Notes: generated by a model from the letters alone, not told the origin. A stretch of 64,000 nt of DNA from Plut-88900 sp963668115 (GCA_963668115.1 OY764147.1:1426001-1490000); one strand, 5' to 3'; shown: positions 27,721 to 37,403, numbered from the stretch's first letter. Program-made: numbers and translations.

Positions 27721-29271
27721 TTAACGGCCTTCCTTGATGAAGTCGGAGACCCTTTCGGCCATGGCCATTATGTTGGCACTGAGGTTGGCCCGGAGGGAGT
27801 GGGGCATGATGGAGGCATCGATCACCCGGACTCCTTCCACGCCGTGTACCTTGGCATACTGGTCGACAACGGCGAGGGAGTCGGAGGAGGGGCCCATCTT
27901 GCAGGTGCCGGCGGGGTGATGTCCGGTCCTGACGTTTTTCCTGAGCCATCGGTCAAGGGCTTCGTCTGATTCAAGAATGTCGTCCGAAGGGGCCAAGCGC
28001 TTGCCGATGAGGCCATCGAAGGGAGACCTGCCGAAGATATCAATGCAGACCCTGACGCCCTCCCGGAACCTGGAACGGTCCAGGGGCTCTTCCAAGTAGT
28101 TGTAGTCCAGCAATGGGGCTTTACGGGGGTCGGTGGAGGTGACTTTCATCTGACCACTGCATAAGCTCATGTAGATGAGCAACTGGCAGCCGACCAGGAC
28201 TTCAGCCGCTTCGTCCAGGGGAAGACCGGGCATTTCCGACATGCGGTTGTTCATGCAGACCACCATGTCGTTCTTCCAAGGCGAGCCGGTAGCAGTGTAG
28301 CGAAGGGTGATGGCACCTTCGGCGCATTTTTCGTCGGCGAGGCGCATCGGGGCGAGGGACTCCCAGACGAGGTCCAGGTCCATGTGGTCGCGTAGATTCG
28401 CCCCGACACCCGGCAGGTCCTGCACCACCGGTATCCCGAGATTGACAAGCTGGTCCGCAGGCCCCACACCCGAGAGGGTGAGTATATGCGGCGATCCAAT
28501 GACCCCGGCACACAGGATGATCTCATCGCCGTAGACGGTGAACATCTCGCCTCCACTGTTGACCAGCAGACCCTCGGCCTTGTTGCCGTCGAAGATGATG
28601 CCGTGGACGACGCAGTTGGGGCGTATGTTGAGGTTTACGCGGTGCCGGGCGGGGTTGAGATATCCGAGCGCCGTACTCCAGCGTACGCGGTCTACCATGT
28701 TGAAGGTGAGCGGGCCGACGCCGGTAGAGTCGGGGCGGTTGTGGTCGGGGCAGTCTGGGAATCCGTAGTCCAGGCAAGCGTCATAGAAAGCCTTTTGGAA
28801 AGGCCCCCATTCGTCAGGGGTGAAGCGTTGGCAGCGGATGGGGCCGGTCTTGCCGTGGTAGTCAGCATCGAAATCCTGGTCGGACTCGGTCTTCTTGAAA
28901 TAGGGAAGGATTTTTTCGAATGCCCACTCGTCGTTGCCGGCCTCGGCCCAGAGGTCGAAGTCTTCCCTTTCTCCGCGGAGGAAGTTGGCCCCGTTTATGG
29001 CGCTGGTGCCACCGGTGACTCTACCTCGAGGGACCATGGTAGGTATGGCCTCATCAGTGGTGCGGGCCTCAAAGTTCCAGAGGTGATGGCTCTCGAAGAC
29101 GGTGGGTCGGGGGCCGTAGACGTACTTGAGTTCGGCGGGAAGATGGTCAAGGTCGGCGAAGTCGGTGCCAGCTTCGATGAGGAGGACGGAACGGTCCGGG
29201 TCCTCGGAGAGTCTGCTGGCCATGACGGCTCCACCGGACCCCGCCCCGACTACGATGTGATCGTATTTCAT
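27721..29271 (-). CDS. GMC-family flavoprotein oxidoreductase (choline dehydrogenase-like)
   Basis: A 516-residue FAD enzyme. The dinucleotide-binding motif VVGAGSGGAVMASRLSED is at residues 7-24, the GMC signature RGRVTGGTSAINGANFLRG near 85-103, and the C-terminal active-site segment TGHHPAGTCKMG near 455, with a His before the conserved G/A run. Members oxidise alcohols, including choline to betaine aldehyde. It is the last gene of the - strand run that includes a betaine/choline-type ABC transporter, which makes choline or a related amino alcohol a reasonable substrate (inference). It is separated from the binding protein gene by a strong hairpin. Confidence 0.88.
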   Translation of the reverse strand: MKYDHIVVGAGSGGAVMASRLSEDPDRSVLLIEAGTDFADLDHLPAELKYVYGPRPTVFESHHLWNFEARTTDEAIPTMVPRGRVTGGTSAINGANFLRGEREDFDLWAEAGNDEWAFEKILPYFKKTESDQDFDADYHGKTGPIRCQRFTPDEWGPFQKAFYDACLDYGFPDCPDHNRPDSTGVGPLTFNMVDRVRWSTALGYLNPARHRVNLNIRPNCVVHGIIFDGNKAEGLLVNSGGEMFTVYGDEIILCAGVIGSPHILTLSGVGPADQLVNLGIPVVQDLPGVGANLRDHMDLDLVWESLAPMRLADEKCAEGAITLRYTATGSPWKNDMVVCMNNRMSEMPGLPLDEAAEVLVGCQLLIYMSLCSGQMKVTSTDPRKAPLLDYNYLEEPLDRSRFREGVRVCIDIFGRSPFDGLIGKRLAPSDDILESDEALDRWLRKNVRTGHHPAGTCKMGPSSDSLAVVDQYAKVHGVEGVRVIDASIMPHSLRANLSANIMAMAERVSDFIKEGR

Positions 29272-29290
29272 GGCAAACCTCGGGGGGCCG

Positions 29291-29322
29291 GGCCACGGGA
29301 GGGGATATCCCCTCCCGTGGCC
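29291..29322 (-). terminator. Perfect 14-bp hairpin between binding protein and GMC genes
   Basis: GGCCACGGGAGGGG and its exact complement pair around the loop ATAT. On the - strand it follows the ProX-like gene and precedes the GMC gene. No U tract follows, so it may stabilise the upstream mRNA or pause polymerase rather than terminate fully. Confidence 0.6.
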
Positions 29323-29376
29323 ATTAACTATTGCCAGTTCGTTCTCCGCGTCCGTTTCAATTCGGGCGAAGGGCGC

Positions 29377-30351
29377 TTACGGGATCCAGGCGCTCCAGAT
29401 GTCCTCGTTGGCGTCTATCCAGGCTTGAGCGGCCTCACGCGGGGTAACTTCGTTCTCGGTGACGTTGAGCACCATCTCGTTCTGCTGGTCGTTGGTCAAC
29501 TGGAAGTTAGACAGGAACTCGTAGACCTCGGGGAATTCGTCCTTGAGGCCGGGCCAGACCAGCTTGGCAACGTCGTCGGCGGGCCAGCCGCACTTGAAGT
29601 CGTCGGCATTGCCTGCGGGGTAGCAGTCATCTGTGAGGGGCGGCAACTCGATTGAGACGAGGTCGTACTTGGCGTGGGCCCAGTGGGGTTCCCAGAGGTA
29701 GGTGAGGACCGGGTCGCCGCGGTTGAAGGCTGCGTCGAGCTCGGAAAGAGCTGCGGCCTCTGAGCCTGCGAAAACGACCTTGTAGTCGGCTCCCATGGCG
29801 TCCAGTCTCTCCTGGCTTCGGTCGTCCCATGCGGGAGTAAAGCCGAGAAGCCTGCCGCTTTCTCCTGTGTCTGTGGTGGCGAACACCGACTTGAACTGGT
29901 CAAGTTCGTCCCAGCTATCCAAGCCGGGGGCGGGGGCATTGGTGCCTTCGACGACGTAGGAGGGAGTGTACCATCCAGTACCGCCGACGATGCCGGTCAG
30001 TCCCAGACGCTCCACGGACTCCTTGCCGCCGGGGTTCACGTACTCATCCAGGAGGGCGAAACTGTAAGAGGGCCAGTTGCAACAGACGAAGTGGAAGTCG
30101 CCGGACTCCAGACCTATGAAGAGCGGCGCAGAGTCGGCAGGGGCGAATTGAGTCTCGACTGTATATCCCAGTTCGTCTTCAAGGAGGATCTGTACGACTC
30201 GGGTGGTAACAAGCTGACCATCCCAGTCCTGGTCGACGATGACGACGGTGCCCTTGGGCTCGTCAGCGCCACAGGCAAGGGCCACGGCCAGAACTACGAT
30301 GAGGGCAAGGACTACAACCAGGGCCGTCCGTTTAGATTTCAGTTTTGTCAT
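29377..30351 (-). CDS. Glycine betaine/choline-type ABC binding lipoprotein (ProX/OpuAC-like)
   Basis: A 324-residue periplasmic-type binding protein. The lipoprotein signal ends VALACGAD (Cys near residue 27). The mature part matches the OpuAC family: GTVVIVDQDWDGQLVTTRVVQILLEDELGYTVE near 34-66, and aromatic residues in CNWPSYS and LWEPHWAHAKYDLV that could form the cage for a quaternary ammonium group. It follows the fused permease after a 117-base gap. It would deliver glycine betaine, choline or a similar compound to the permease at 30469. Confidence 0.88.
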   Translation of the reverse strand: MTKLKSKRTALVVVLALIVVLAVALACGADEPKGTVVIVDQDWDGQLVTTRVVQILLEDELGYTVETQFAPADSAPLFIGLESGDFHFVCCNWPSYSFALLDEYVNPGGKESVERLGLTGIVGGTGWYTPSYVVEGTNAPAPGLDSWDELDQFKSVFATTDTGESGRLLGFTPAWDDRSQERLDAMGADYKVVFAGSEAAALSELDAAFNRGDPVLTYLWEPHWAHAKYDLVSIELPPLTDDCYPAGNADDFKCGWPADDVAKLVWPGLKDEFPEVYEFLSNFQLTNDQQNEMVLNVTENEVTPREAAQAWIDANEDIWSAWIP

Positions 30352-30468
30352 GTCGGGTCTCCCTTCCGGGTTGGGAGTTTAGCTTACGTACCTGAACATC
30401 TGAATCTCAGCTAATATCTCATAGGCATCACCCCAATTGCAGGGTCCTGTGCTTTTGCGTTGCTGATT

Positions 30469-32454
30469 CTACCTTAATTCGGCAAAGGTTCGCGTGGCCC
30501 CACGTTTGCCCTGGGTCATGCGGTCCAGCACCATAGCCATGAAGACTATTGCCATACCGGAGACGAACCCCTCTCCTATCCTGAGATATATGGAGTTGAT
30601 GTAGACCTGTTCCCCGAGGCCCCCTCCACCTACCAAGCCCCCGATAATCACCATGGCCATAACCATTATGATGGTCTGGTTTACGCCCATCATGATGGTG
30701 GGGAATGCCAAGGGCATCTGGACTTGCAGCATAGTCTGCAGACCGGTGGAACCGTGGGACTGGGCGGTCTCTATCACCTGTGCGGGCACTTCCTTGATCC
30801 CGAGGGAGGTCATCCTGATTACGGGAGGAAGGGCGTAGACAAACGTCGCTATGATGCCTACAAGAGGTCCAATGCCCCATAGCATTATGACCGGTATCAG
30901 ATACACGAAGATGGGCATGGTCTGCATAGTGTCCAGGATGGGACGGAGAATCGACTCAAAGGTGCGGTTCTGCGATGCCAGCACCCCGAGGGCAATACCG
31001 ACAGTAACCGTGACAACTCCTGCAGTAAGGACCTGGCCGAGGGTGTCCATGGTCACATCCCACACACCACCTATGCCCACAAAGGCAAGGCCTATAATCG
31101 CCAGAAGGGCCACACCTCGGCCGGCGGTTATGTAGGCGAGTCCGGCAGTAAGAACCATCATGGCGGGCCACGGGAGCCAGAGTAGCAGGGTGCGGACGGG
31201 TACAAACCCGAGCTCCCGGAAAAGGGTGTCCCTAATCCAACTTGTGATGAAGTACAGGTTGACGGACATCCAATCGACCACGGACTCGACAGGGCCGGCG
31301 ATGGAAAAGGTGATCTCTTCGGGGAAGTCCTTCAGGAAGGGGAGCAAGACACCGACGATCAAGAGAATGACAATCACTCCGGCACCTGCCACCTGAGTCG
31401 GGTAACGGACGACCAGTGCTGTCAATCTTTCGCTGAATGTTCCTTCGGTAAGGGAGGGGTTGGGTGGGGCTTTCAGGGAGGAGGAGTCCGTACGGGCGAG
31501 GGCATAGCTTATGCGGTCGAATATGATGGCGACCAGGACGATAGCGATGCCGCTTTCCAGGCCTACGCCCGGGTTCACTTCCCTCAGCGAGATCCATACG
31601 TCCTGGCCTAGTCCCGGGACGCCGACCAGCGCCGTGATGATGACCATGGCAATCGCCATCATTATGGTCTGGTTTATGCCCAGCATGATGGAATTCTTGG
31701 CCAAGGGCAGCTGGACCTGGAAGAGGGTCTGTAGGGTAGTGGAGCCATGAGAGTGGGCAGTCTCGATTACGGCGCGGGGGACTTGCCGAATACCGAGGTT
31801 GGTGAGTCGGATGACGGGTGGGATGGAATAGACGACGGTGAGGAAAACTCCCTGAGTACCGCTAACTCCGAAGAGGACGATGGCGGGGATAAGGTAGACG
31901 AATGCAGGCAATACCTGCATGGTGTCGAGGATGGGACGGACTACGGCCTCGAAGCGGTTGTTGTAGGCGGCGAGGATGCCTATTACGACACCGACAGCTA
32001 CGGAAATGAGCACCGAAACCGCCACAACGCTAAGCGTGATCATGGCGGAGTCCCAGTAGCCGTTCAGCCCGATCCAGAGGGCGGCGGCGCCGCAGAAGAG
32101 CCCAAGCCACTTTCCTCCGATCCTGAAGGCCACGAAGGCTGTAGTGGCCACAACGACGGGCCACGGGAGCCACAGCAGGAACGAGTCTATGAGGTCGAGT
32201 CCCCAGTCTATGACGTCCGAGATTGGGTTGAAGAACCAGGAGAAGGTGTCGGCGATCCATTCGAAGAAACTGTCGATAGGCTCCTGGATGCCCAGCTCCC
32301 AATCGGCGGGCCAGTCTCCGAAGTCGGTGCCTGCATTTGTGCGAGAAAGGGAGTAGGCGAGGAGGTATGCAGCAACGGCCACAGCGGCCCAGAAATAGAT
32401 CCGGTAGCGACTATTGCGCTGGATTTGAGCCTGAAGCGTACCGACGCGGATCAC
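30469..32454 (-). CDS. Double-length betaine-type ABC permease (two ProW domains fused)
   Basis: A 661-residue protein with two complete MetI-like permease domains in tandem, at about residues 130-335 and 455-650. Each half has the same pre-domain segment (FLLWLPWPVVV and LLLWLPWPAMM) and its own coupling (EAA) motif (ETAHSHGSTTLQTLFQVQLPLA and ETAQSHGSTGLQTMLQVQMPLA). ProW/OpuAB proteins are normally about 280-350 residues and act as homodimers, so a single chain could form the whole channel. The start overlaps the stop of the ATPase gene by four bases (ATGA). Confidence 0.92.
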   Translation of the reverse strand: MIRVGTLQAQIQRNSRYRIYFWAAVAVAAYLLAYSLSRTNAGTDFGDWPADWELGIQEPIDSFFEWIADTFSWFFNPISDVIDWGLDLIDSFLLWLPWPVVVATTAFVAFRIGGKWLGLFCGAAALWIGLNGYWDSAMITLSVVAVSVLISVAVGVVIGILAAYNNRFEAVVRPILDTMQVLPAFVYLIPAIVLFGVSGTQGVFLTVVYSIPPVIRLTNLGIRQVPRAVIETAHSHGSTTLQTLFQVQLPLAKNSIMLGINQTIMMAIAMVIITALVGVPGLGQDVWISLREVNPGVGLESGIAIVLVAIIFDRISYALARTDSSSLKAPPNPSLTEGTFSERLTALVVRYPTQVAGAGVIVILLIVGVLLPFLKDFPEEITFSIAGPVESVVDWMSVNLYFITSWIRDTLFRELGFVPVRTLLLWLPWPAMMVLTAGLAYITAGRGVALLAIIGLAFVGIGGVWDVTMDTLGQVLTAGVVTVTVGIALGVLASQNRTFESILRPILDTMQTMPIFVYLIPVIMLWGIGPLVGIIATFVYALPPVIRMTSLGIKEVPAQVIETAQSHGSTGLQTMLQVQMPLAFPTIMMGVNQTIIMVMAMVIIGGLVGGGGLGEQVYINSIYLRIGEGFVSGMAIVFMAMVLDRMTQGKRGATRTFAELR

Positions 32455-33677
32455 GTTGCCACCCCGTCGTCGCTTATCAGGGCACTCATAGCGGCCTCAC
32501 GGGTGATGGTGCCAAGGCAACGGGTGTCATCGAGAACGGCGATGGGGGCGTCGTTGGCGATTACGAGAGGTATGAGCTCTTCGAGTCGGGTGGCCGGGGC
32601 TGCGGTCGGGCAGGTGTCCCGCATGACGGATGCGACACTGGCGTTGTCATCGACGCTTGTACAGTCGGAGAGCTGGACAGCTCCTCTAAATGTGTCCTGG
32701 TTGTCGACTACGACAGCGCAGTCGCACTCCTCACTGGACATTCTGGCAACGACGGCGGTCAAGCCTTCATCTGCAGTTGCCGATACGCGAGCCGGGGTCA
32801 TGACAGAGCGAGCAGTTAGAACCTTGGAGCGCGGGACGTCTCGGGTGAAATCCCGGACGTAGTCGTCGGCGGGGGCGGATACTACCTCCTCGGGAGTGCC
32901 TACCTGGACGAATTCTCCATCCTTCATGATGGCCACCCTATCCCCGACCTTCAGCGCTTCCAGGAAGTCGTGGGTGATGAATACCATGGTCTTCTGGACG
33001 AGTTCCTGAAGCCGGATCAACTGGTCCTGCATCTCACGGCGGATGAGCGGGTCAAGGGCGCTAAATGGCTCGTCAAAAAGGAGGATCTGGGGGTCGACGG
33101 CCAGAGCTCGGGCGAGGCCGACGCGCTGCTGCATGCCCCCGCTCAACTCATGGGGGAAGCGTTCTTCCCAGCCCATAAGGCCGACAAGCTCTATGACTTC
33201 GGCGGCGCGCTTGTTGCGGGTGACCTTGTCCATACCCTGTATCTGGAGTCCATAGACCACGTTGTCCATGACGCGCTTGTGCGGGAAGTTGCCGAAGTGC
33301 TGAAAGACCATGCCCACTTTATGACGGCGAATGTCCCGCAACTCCTGCTTGTTCATGGCCAGAACATCCTGGCCGTCAATGAGGACCTGGCCCCGGGTGG
33401 GCTCTATGAGGCGGCTGAGGCACCGTACAAGGGTGGACTTGCCGCTGCCGGAGAGACCCATTATCACGAAGGTCTCGCCTTCCCGGACGGAGAAGGACAC
33501 ATCCTTGACAGCAACCACGTTGCCCGTCTGCGCGAGAACTTCCTCCCGGGTGAGCGCGGGGTCTATGGAATCGACGAGGGCCTCGGGGCGGTCTCCGAAG
33601 ACCTTCCAGATGTTGCGACATTCCAGTCGGTAGCCGGATTCGATTCCTGGCGCAGCAATGTCTTCCGCGGTTGTCAT
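32451..33677 (-). CDS. Betaine/proline-type ABC ATP-binding protein (ProV-like) with CBS domains
   Basis: A 408-residue ATPase of the ProV/OpuAA type. Walker A is GLSGSGKSTLVRCL near residues 75-88, the signature LSGGMQQRVGLARALA near 175, and Walker B ILLFDEPFSALDPL near 198. The last 120 residues contain two CBS-like repeats (SVMTPARVSATADEG and the segment near TRLEELIPLVIANDAPIAVLDD), which in OpuA sense ionic strength or nucleotides. It overlaps the permease gene by four bases. It energises import through the double-length permease. The upstream gene is an amidohydrolase 12 bases away. Confidence 0.92.
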   Translation of the reverse strand: MTTAEDIAAPGIESGYRLECRNIWKVFGDRPEALVDSIDPALTREEVLAQTGNVVAVKDVSFSVREGETFVIMGLSGSGKSTLVRCLSRLIEPTRGQVLIDGQDVLAMNKQELRDIRRHKVGMVFQHFGNFPHKRVMDNVVYGLQIQGMDKVTRNKRAAEVIELVGLMGWEERFPHELSGGMQQRVGLARALAVDPQILLFDEPFSALDPLIRREMQDQLIRLQELVQKTMVFITHDFLEALKVGDRVAIMKDGEFVQVGTPEEVVSAPADDYVRDFTRDVPRSKVLTARSVMTPARVSATADEGLTAVVARMSSEECDCAVVVDNQDTFRGAVQLSDCTSVDDNASVASVMRDTCPTAAPATRLEELIPLVIANDAPIAVLDDTRCLGTITREAAMSALISDDGVAT

Positions 33678-33689
33678 TCGCTTGAAACC

Positions 33690-34838
33690 TTACGTCAGGT
33701 CGTACACCTCTACGGCGTTTTGGCCCATCACCTTGTTTATGTCCTCTTCAGGAAGGGGGCTGAGAAGACCCCTGATGGCTTCGACCACGCCAGGAAAGCC
33801 ATCGTGGTGGGGAAAGTCGGAGGCCCAGAAGAACTTGTCCGCGCCGACTTTGCTGATGATATGAGGGATGAGCTCTTCCTCCGGTTCGAGGGAGATCCAA
33901 CACTGGCGTCGGAAGTAATCGCTGGGCTGCTCTTTGAAATTGGTGGCATGGCTCTGGCTTTTGAACTTGTCGTCGAGGCGTTCGAGGAGATACGCGAGCC
34001 AGGTGGCCCCGGTCTCCAGGAAGACGTACTTCATGGTCGGGAAACGGTCGAATGCTCCCTCGGTGATCATGTGGATCAGGGCAAGCTGAGACTGGAAGGG
34101 GATGACCATAGTCAAGTAGTAGAAGTCGTCACCTAAGGTTTCCACTGTCCGATTTTCGTCCTTGGCGAGATAGTTGAGTTGATTGACCACGTGGTTGCCG
34201 ATAGGCAGGCCTGACTCCTGCACGGCTTCGTACAGCGGATCGAAATGGGCGTTGCCATAGTAGAGTCCGTTGGTGGCAGTGTTATAGACCATGAACCCCT
34301 TTGCTCCAAGCGCAGCAGTGCGCTGTACCTCTGCAGCCGCCTCGTGGGCGTCCCGGGTAGGGATGTGAGCGACGGGGTAGTGCCGGTCCGAATAAGACTT
34401 GCAGAAGTCGATTACCCAGTCGTTGTAGGCGCGGGCATAGGCCGACGCCACTTTGAGGTGTTCACACTCGTCTTCCCACCCCAGGCCGAGGGTAGGATAG
34501 AGAAGGGCCTTGTCGATGCCCTCCTGGTCGTGCCAGGCGGCGCGGGCGTCGGGCTGGTTGGAGGCGGGAATCATGCCGTCGTAGTAGTGGACTCCGCCGG
34601 GGGTGAAGAAGGGTTCGTAGTCCTCGGCGCCGAAGGCCTTCCCTGCGTCGACTCCCAGGCCGGTGCCGCCCTGCACAAGCGTCGACTTCTTCCCGTTTAT
34701 CTCCAGGTACTCGAGGCCGTTTTCATCGTTGAGGAGGCGCAGGGGTCTGTCCCTGAATTCGGGATCAAGATACTGCTCCATGATCTCGGTTATGGGCTCT
34801 GCTACATGCCCATCTACGTCAACGACTACGCTTTTCAT
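33690..34838 (-). CDS. Amidohydrolase family 2 protein, first of two
   Basis: A 382-residue TIM-barrel metal hydrolase or decarboxylase of the amidohydrolase-related (Amidohydro_2) family. It begins VVVDVDGHVAEP, where DxDGH replaces the usual DxHxH metal motif; later candidates are the His in PIGNHV, and Asp and His in WASDFPHHDGF near residue 338. Family members hydrolyse amides or lactones, or decarboxylate aromatic acids. It is a paralog of the gene at 34909, about 70 bases upstream, and is probably in the same transcript as the LLM gene and the transporter. Substrate unknown. Confidence 0.85.
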   Translation of the reverse strand: MKSVVVDVDGHVAEPITEIMEQYLDPEFRDRPLRLLNDENGLEYLEINGKKSTLVQGGTGLGVDAGKAFGAEDYEPFFTPGGVHYYDGMIPASNQPDARAAWHDQEGIDKALLYPTLGLGWEDECEHLKVASAYARAYNDWVIDFCKSYSDRHYPVAHIPTRDAHEAAAEVQRTAALGAKGFMVYNTATNGLYYGNAHFDPLYEAVQESGLPIGNHVVNQLNYLAKDENRTVETLGDDFYYLTMVIPFQSQLALIHMITEGAFDRFPTMKYVFLETGATWLAYLLERLDDKFKSQSHATNFKEQPSDYFRRQCWISLEPEEELIPHIISKVGADKFFWASDFPHHDGFPGVVEAIRGLLSPLPEEDINKVMGQNAVEVYDLT

Positions 34839-34908
34839 CTACATCCCCTGAATCAGCCTAGTTGACCCCTTTATCTAAACGCATAGGACCCACATTCGGT
34901 TGAAGGGT

Positions 34909-36042
34909 CTACTGAAGGTCGTAAATTCTGAGAGCGTTGCCGCCCAGGATGAGGTCCTGCTCCTCTTGCGTCAGGGGTTCAATGGTCTCCTTGAGTTCGG
35001 CGACGGGTTCTTCATGGCCCTCCTCGTGGGGATAGTCGGAACCGAACATGAGCTTGTGTGCCCCGACCAGCTGGGCCATGTGGGGGAAGGTCTTTTCGTC
35101 GGCTTCACCGGTTATCCAGCCCTGACGGTCGAAATATGCGCTGGGAAGCATGCTCATTTCGGGGTGGCCCGTTATCTTGTACTTGGAGTCAAGGAGCTCC
35201 AGCCAGTGCGCAATCCAGCCACAGCCGGTCTCGACTACACCAACACTCAGCTTTGGAAAGCGCTCGAACACACCACCCTGGAAAAAGGACGTGAAGGCCA
35301 TCTGGCAATCCTGGTTGTACATGACATTGAACCACCAGTAATTGGAATGGAATCCTCCCTGGTAGAGGTGTCTACCGGCGTGCTTGGGCGTGTTGCTGAC
35401 ATGAATGCCAATGGGTAGATTCAGGTCCTGGCAAGCTTCCCAGAACGGATCGTAGCGGTGGTCTCCGTAAGGTATGTCGTAGATGGGGGTTGCGAAAAGG
35501 TAGACGCCTCGGGCCCCGAGCTTGGCGGCGCGCTTTACCTCCGCCACTGCCTCCTCGATGTTGTGAAGGGCCACATGTGCAATCGGCACCATGCGGTCTG
35601 AGTAGGGGCGACAGAGGTCAGTAAGCCAAGTGTTGTATACGCTGCAGTAGGCGGTCGCTAGGTCAGGGTCCTCAACCTCATCCTGCCACCCAAGTAGCAG
35701 AGACGGATAGACGATAGCGATGTCTATGCCCTGCTGGTCCATCCAGTCCAGGCGAACGTCGAAGTTGCGGGCGCCTTCGGGGACGCTCTCCTCGTAGGTC
35801 GGGCCTCCGGATCCTTCCGAGGTATCGCGGAGGGACCTTACGTCCGCATCCAGGCTACCAAAGCTGTTGAAGCCCCCACCGCTTACACAGATTGACTTCT
35901 TGCCCTCAAGCTCCAGGTATTCCAGGCCGTCCGAGTCGATCCTGAGACGGATTGCGCGGTCCCGGTACTCGGGTTCGAGGTTCTTCTCCCAAAGATCGGA
36001 TGGTTCCAAGATGTGACCGTCTGCATCAACAACCTTAGACAT
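34909..36042 (-). CDS. Amidohydrolase family 2 protein, second of two
   Basis: A 377-residue paralog of the previous gene from ATG 36042 (MSKVVDADGH); the open frame extends seven codons further. It shares the opening VDADGHILEP, the segment KRAAKLGARGVYLFATP, the aromatic NHV/HVS loop (LNLPIGIHVSN) and the C-terminal MFGSDYPHEEGH with Asp and His. It lies 62 bases after the LLM gene on the same strand. The pairing of two amidohydrolases with one LLM monooxygenase is consistent with sequential oxidation and hydrolysis of one compound class, but no substrate is indicated. Confidence 0.85.
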   Translation of the reverse strand: MSKVVDADGHILEPSDLWEKNLEPEYRDRAIRLRIDSDGLEYLELEGKKSICVSGGGFNSFGSLDADVRSLRDTSEGSGGPTYEESVPEGARNFDVRLDWMDQQGIDIAIVYPSLLLGWQDEVEDPDLATAYCSVYNTWLTDLCRPYSDRMVPIAHVALHNIEEAVAEVKRAAKLGARGVYLFATPIYDIPYGDHRYDPFWEACQDLNLPIGIHVSNTPKHAGRHLYQGGFHSNYWWFNVMYNQDCQMAFTSFFQGGVFERFPKLSVGVVETGCGWIAHWLELLDSKYKITGHPEMSMLPSAYFDRQGWITGEADEKTFPHMAQLVGAHKLMFGSDYPHEEGHEEPVAELKETIEPLTQEEQDLILGGNALRIYDLQ

Positions 36043-36104
36043 GCTATCGACTCTGCCTCCCACTGCAATGCGGGCCTTCCACTCGAAAAGGACTGGTCGG
36101 TCGA

Positions 36105-37349
36105 CTAGCCCTGGAACTCGGGCATAATTTTAGTGCCGAATATCTCCATCTGCTCCATCGCTTCTTCGATGGGCTGGTATCCCTGGTCCAGCTGCAGGGT
36201 GAACCACTCGAGGTTGCCTCCGTCATGGCATCGGGACAGGGAATCCATCTGGCGCTTGACGTCATCCACCGTGCCGACAAGGGCAAACTCATGCTCGATC
36301 AGGCGCTGCGTGACAGCAGCGGAGTCCTTGAAGCGGAGGGGCTTTGGTTCTTCAGGGTCTTCCGGGTTGCGGAAGCCTTCCATGAATCCGAAAGCGCCGA
36401 AATATTCGGAGTACTGCCAGCCAAGGGTCCTTTCGGCGCGGGCGAAGGCCTCTTCGTAAGTGTCGCCGATGTAGACGTAACGGGGAGCGGCCACGCTTTC
36501 GCCCAAGGCCAGGTCTCTCCCGTTCTCCGCAGCCGTTTCCTTATACACGTGGCAGAGTTTGTTAAAGTCCGCGGGTCGGGACACCTGGATCTGGGAAATC
36601 ATGCCTTCCCTGGCGGCGAACCTGATGCTGGTCTCGCTGAGCGAGAAGGCCATGAAGACCGGTGGGTGGGGTGACTGATAGGGCTTGGGCACTACGGAGA
36701 TGCCGCGGATGACTCCCTCGTCATCTATCTCGCCGGGTGCGCCCCGGTCTCGGGTGATCTGACCCAAGGCCCACCCCTGGATCCCGTCCTCGTATGGGAA
36801 AGGGACCTCGTAGAAGTCGCCCTGGTAGCTGAGAACGTCCTGGGTCCATGCAGCCTTGATCACCTGCCAGTTCTGCTCAAAGAGCCTGCGGTTGCGCTCG
36901 TTGGTCTGTGATTTGTCGGACTGGGTTCCCTTGACCCGATACTTCTGCCCCAGCACTCCAACCCACCGATCCTGGTAGCCGCGGGCAAAGCCGGCCATGA
37001 GGCGGCCCTTTGTAAGGTGGTCGAGGACGGCCAGCTCCTCCGCGGCGCGGATCGGGTCCCAAGTGGTGAGGACAAGGGCGAGGGGTGCGAATTTTATCCT
37101 CTTGGTTCTCGCGGCAAGGTCCGTGTACAAGAGCAGAGGGGCAACGGACATCTCAATGCCCTCGGAGTGGAAGTGGTGCTCGGTGGTGGAGAAGGTGTCG
37201 AAGCCGAGGTCTTCCGCAGCGAAGCAAATGCGCTTCATCTCCTCGATAAGTTCCTGGTAACGTTCGTTGTTGCGCCCTATCGGGGCCAACTTCTCGCCGT
37301 CTGGGATTACGCCAGGCGATGCAGGGTTGGTAAAGATTCCGAACTTCAT
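36105..37349 (-). CDS. LLM-class flavin-dependent oxidoreductase
   Basis: A 414-residue luciferase-like monooxygenase. Features are MKFGIFTNPAS at the N-terminus, FSTTEHHFHSEG near residue 55, and LDHLTKGRLMAGFARGYQDRW near 110, where the flavin-binding part of the barrel lies, with a helical C-terminus. It is related to the gene at 4797-5948. The ribosome binding site AAGGAGG is strong. It heads a - strand run of seven genes ending with the GMC oxidoreductase, all with short gaps or overlaps except before the binding protein and GMC genes. The reductase that supplies reduced flavin is not in the window. Confidence 0.87.
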   Translation of the reverse strand: MKFGIFTNPASPGVIPDGEKLAPIGRNNERYQELIEEMKRICFAAEDLGFDTFSTTEHHFHSEGIEMSVAPLLLYTDLAARTKRIKFAPLALVLTTWDPIRAAEELAVLDHLTKGRLMAGFARGYQDRWVGVLGQKYRVKGTQSDKSQTNERNRRLFEQNWQVIKAAWTQDVLSYQGDFYEVPFPYEDGIQGWALGQITRDRGAPGEIDDEGVIRGISVVPKPYQSPHPPVFMAFSLSETSIRFAAREGMISQIQVSRPADFNKLCHVYKETAAENGRDLALGESVAAPRYVYIGDTYEEAFARAERTLGWQYSEYFGAFGFMEGFRNPEDPEEPKPLRFKDSAAVTQRLIEHEFALVGTVDDVKRQMDSLSRCHDGGNLEWFTLQLDQGYQPIEEAMEQMEIFGTKIMPEFQG

Positions 37350-37403
37350 GTTATTCCTCCTTGGATTAGGAGCAGGGGAACGGATGCTGAGGTTGTCTTA
37401 CCC

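Noticed and set aside
28486..29655. 389-residue + strand frame opposite the GMC and ProX-like genes
   Set aside because: It mirrors two genes with clear motifs and has low-complexity Val/Gly/Glu composition.
31747..34136. Two long + strand frames opposite the permease, ATPase and amidohydrolase genes
   Set aside because: They are antisense shadows without recognisable domains.
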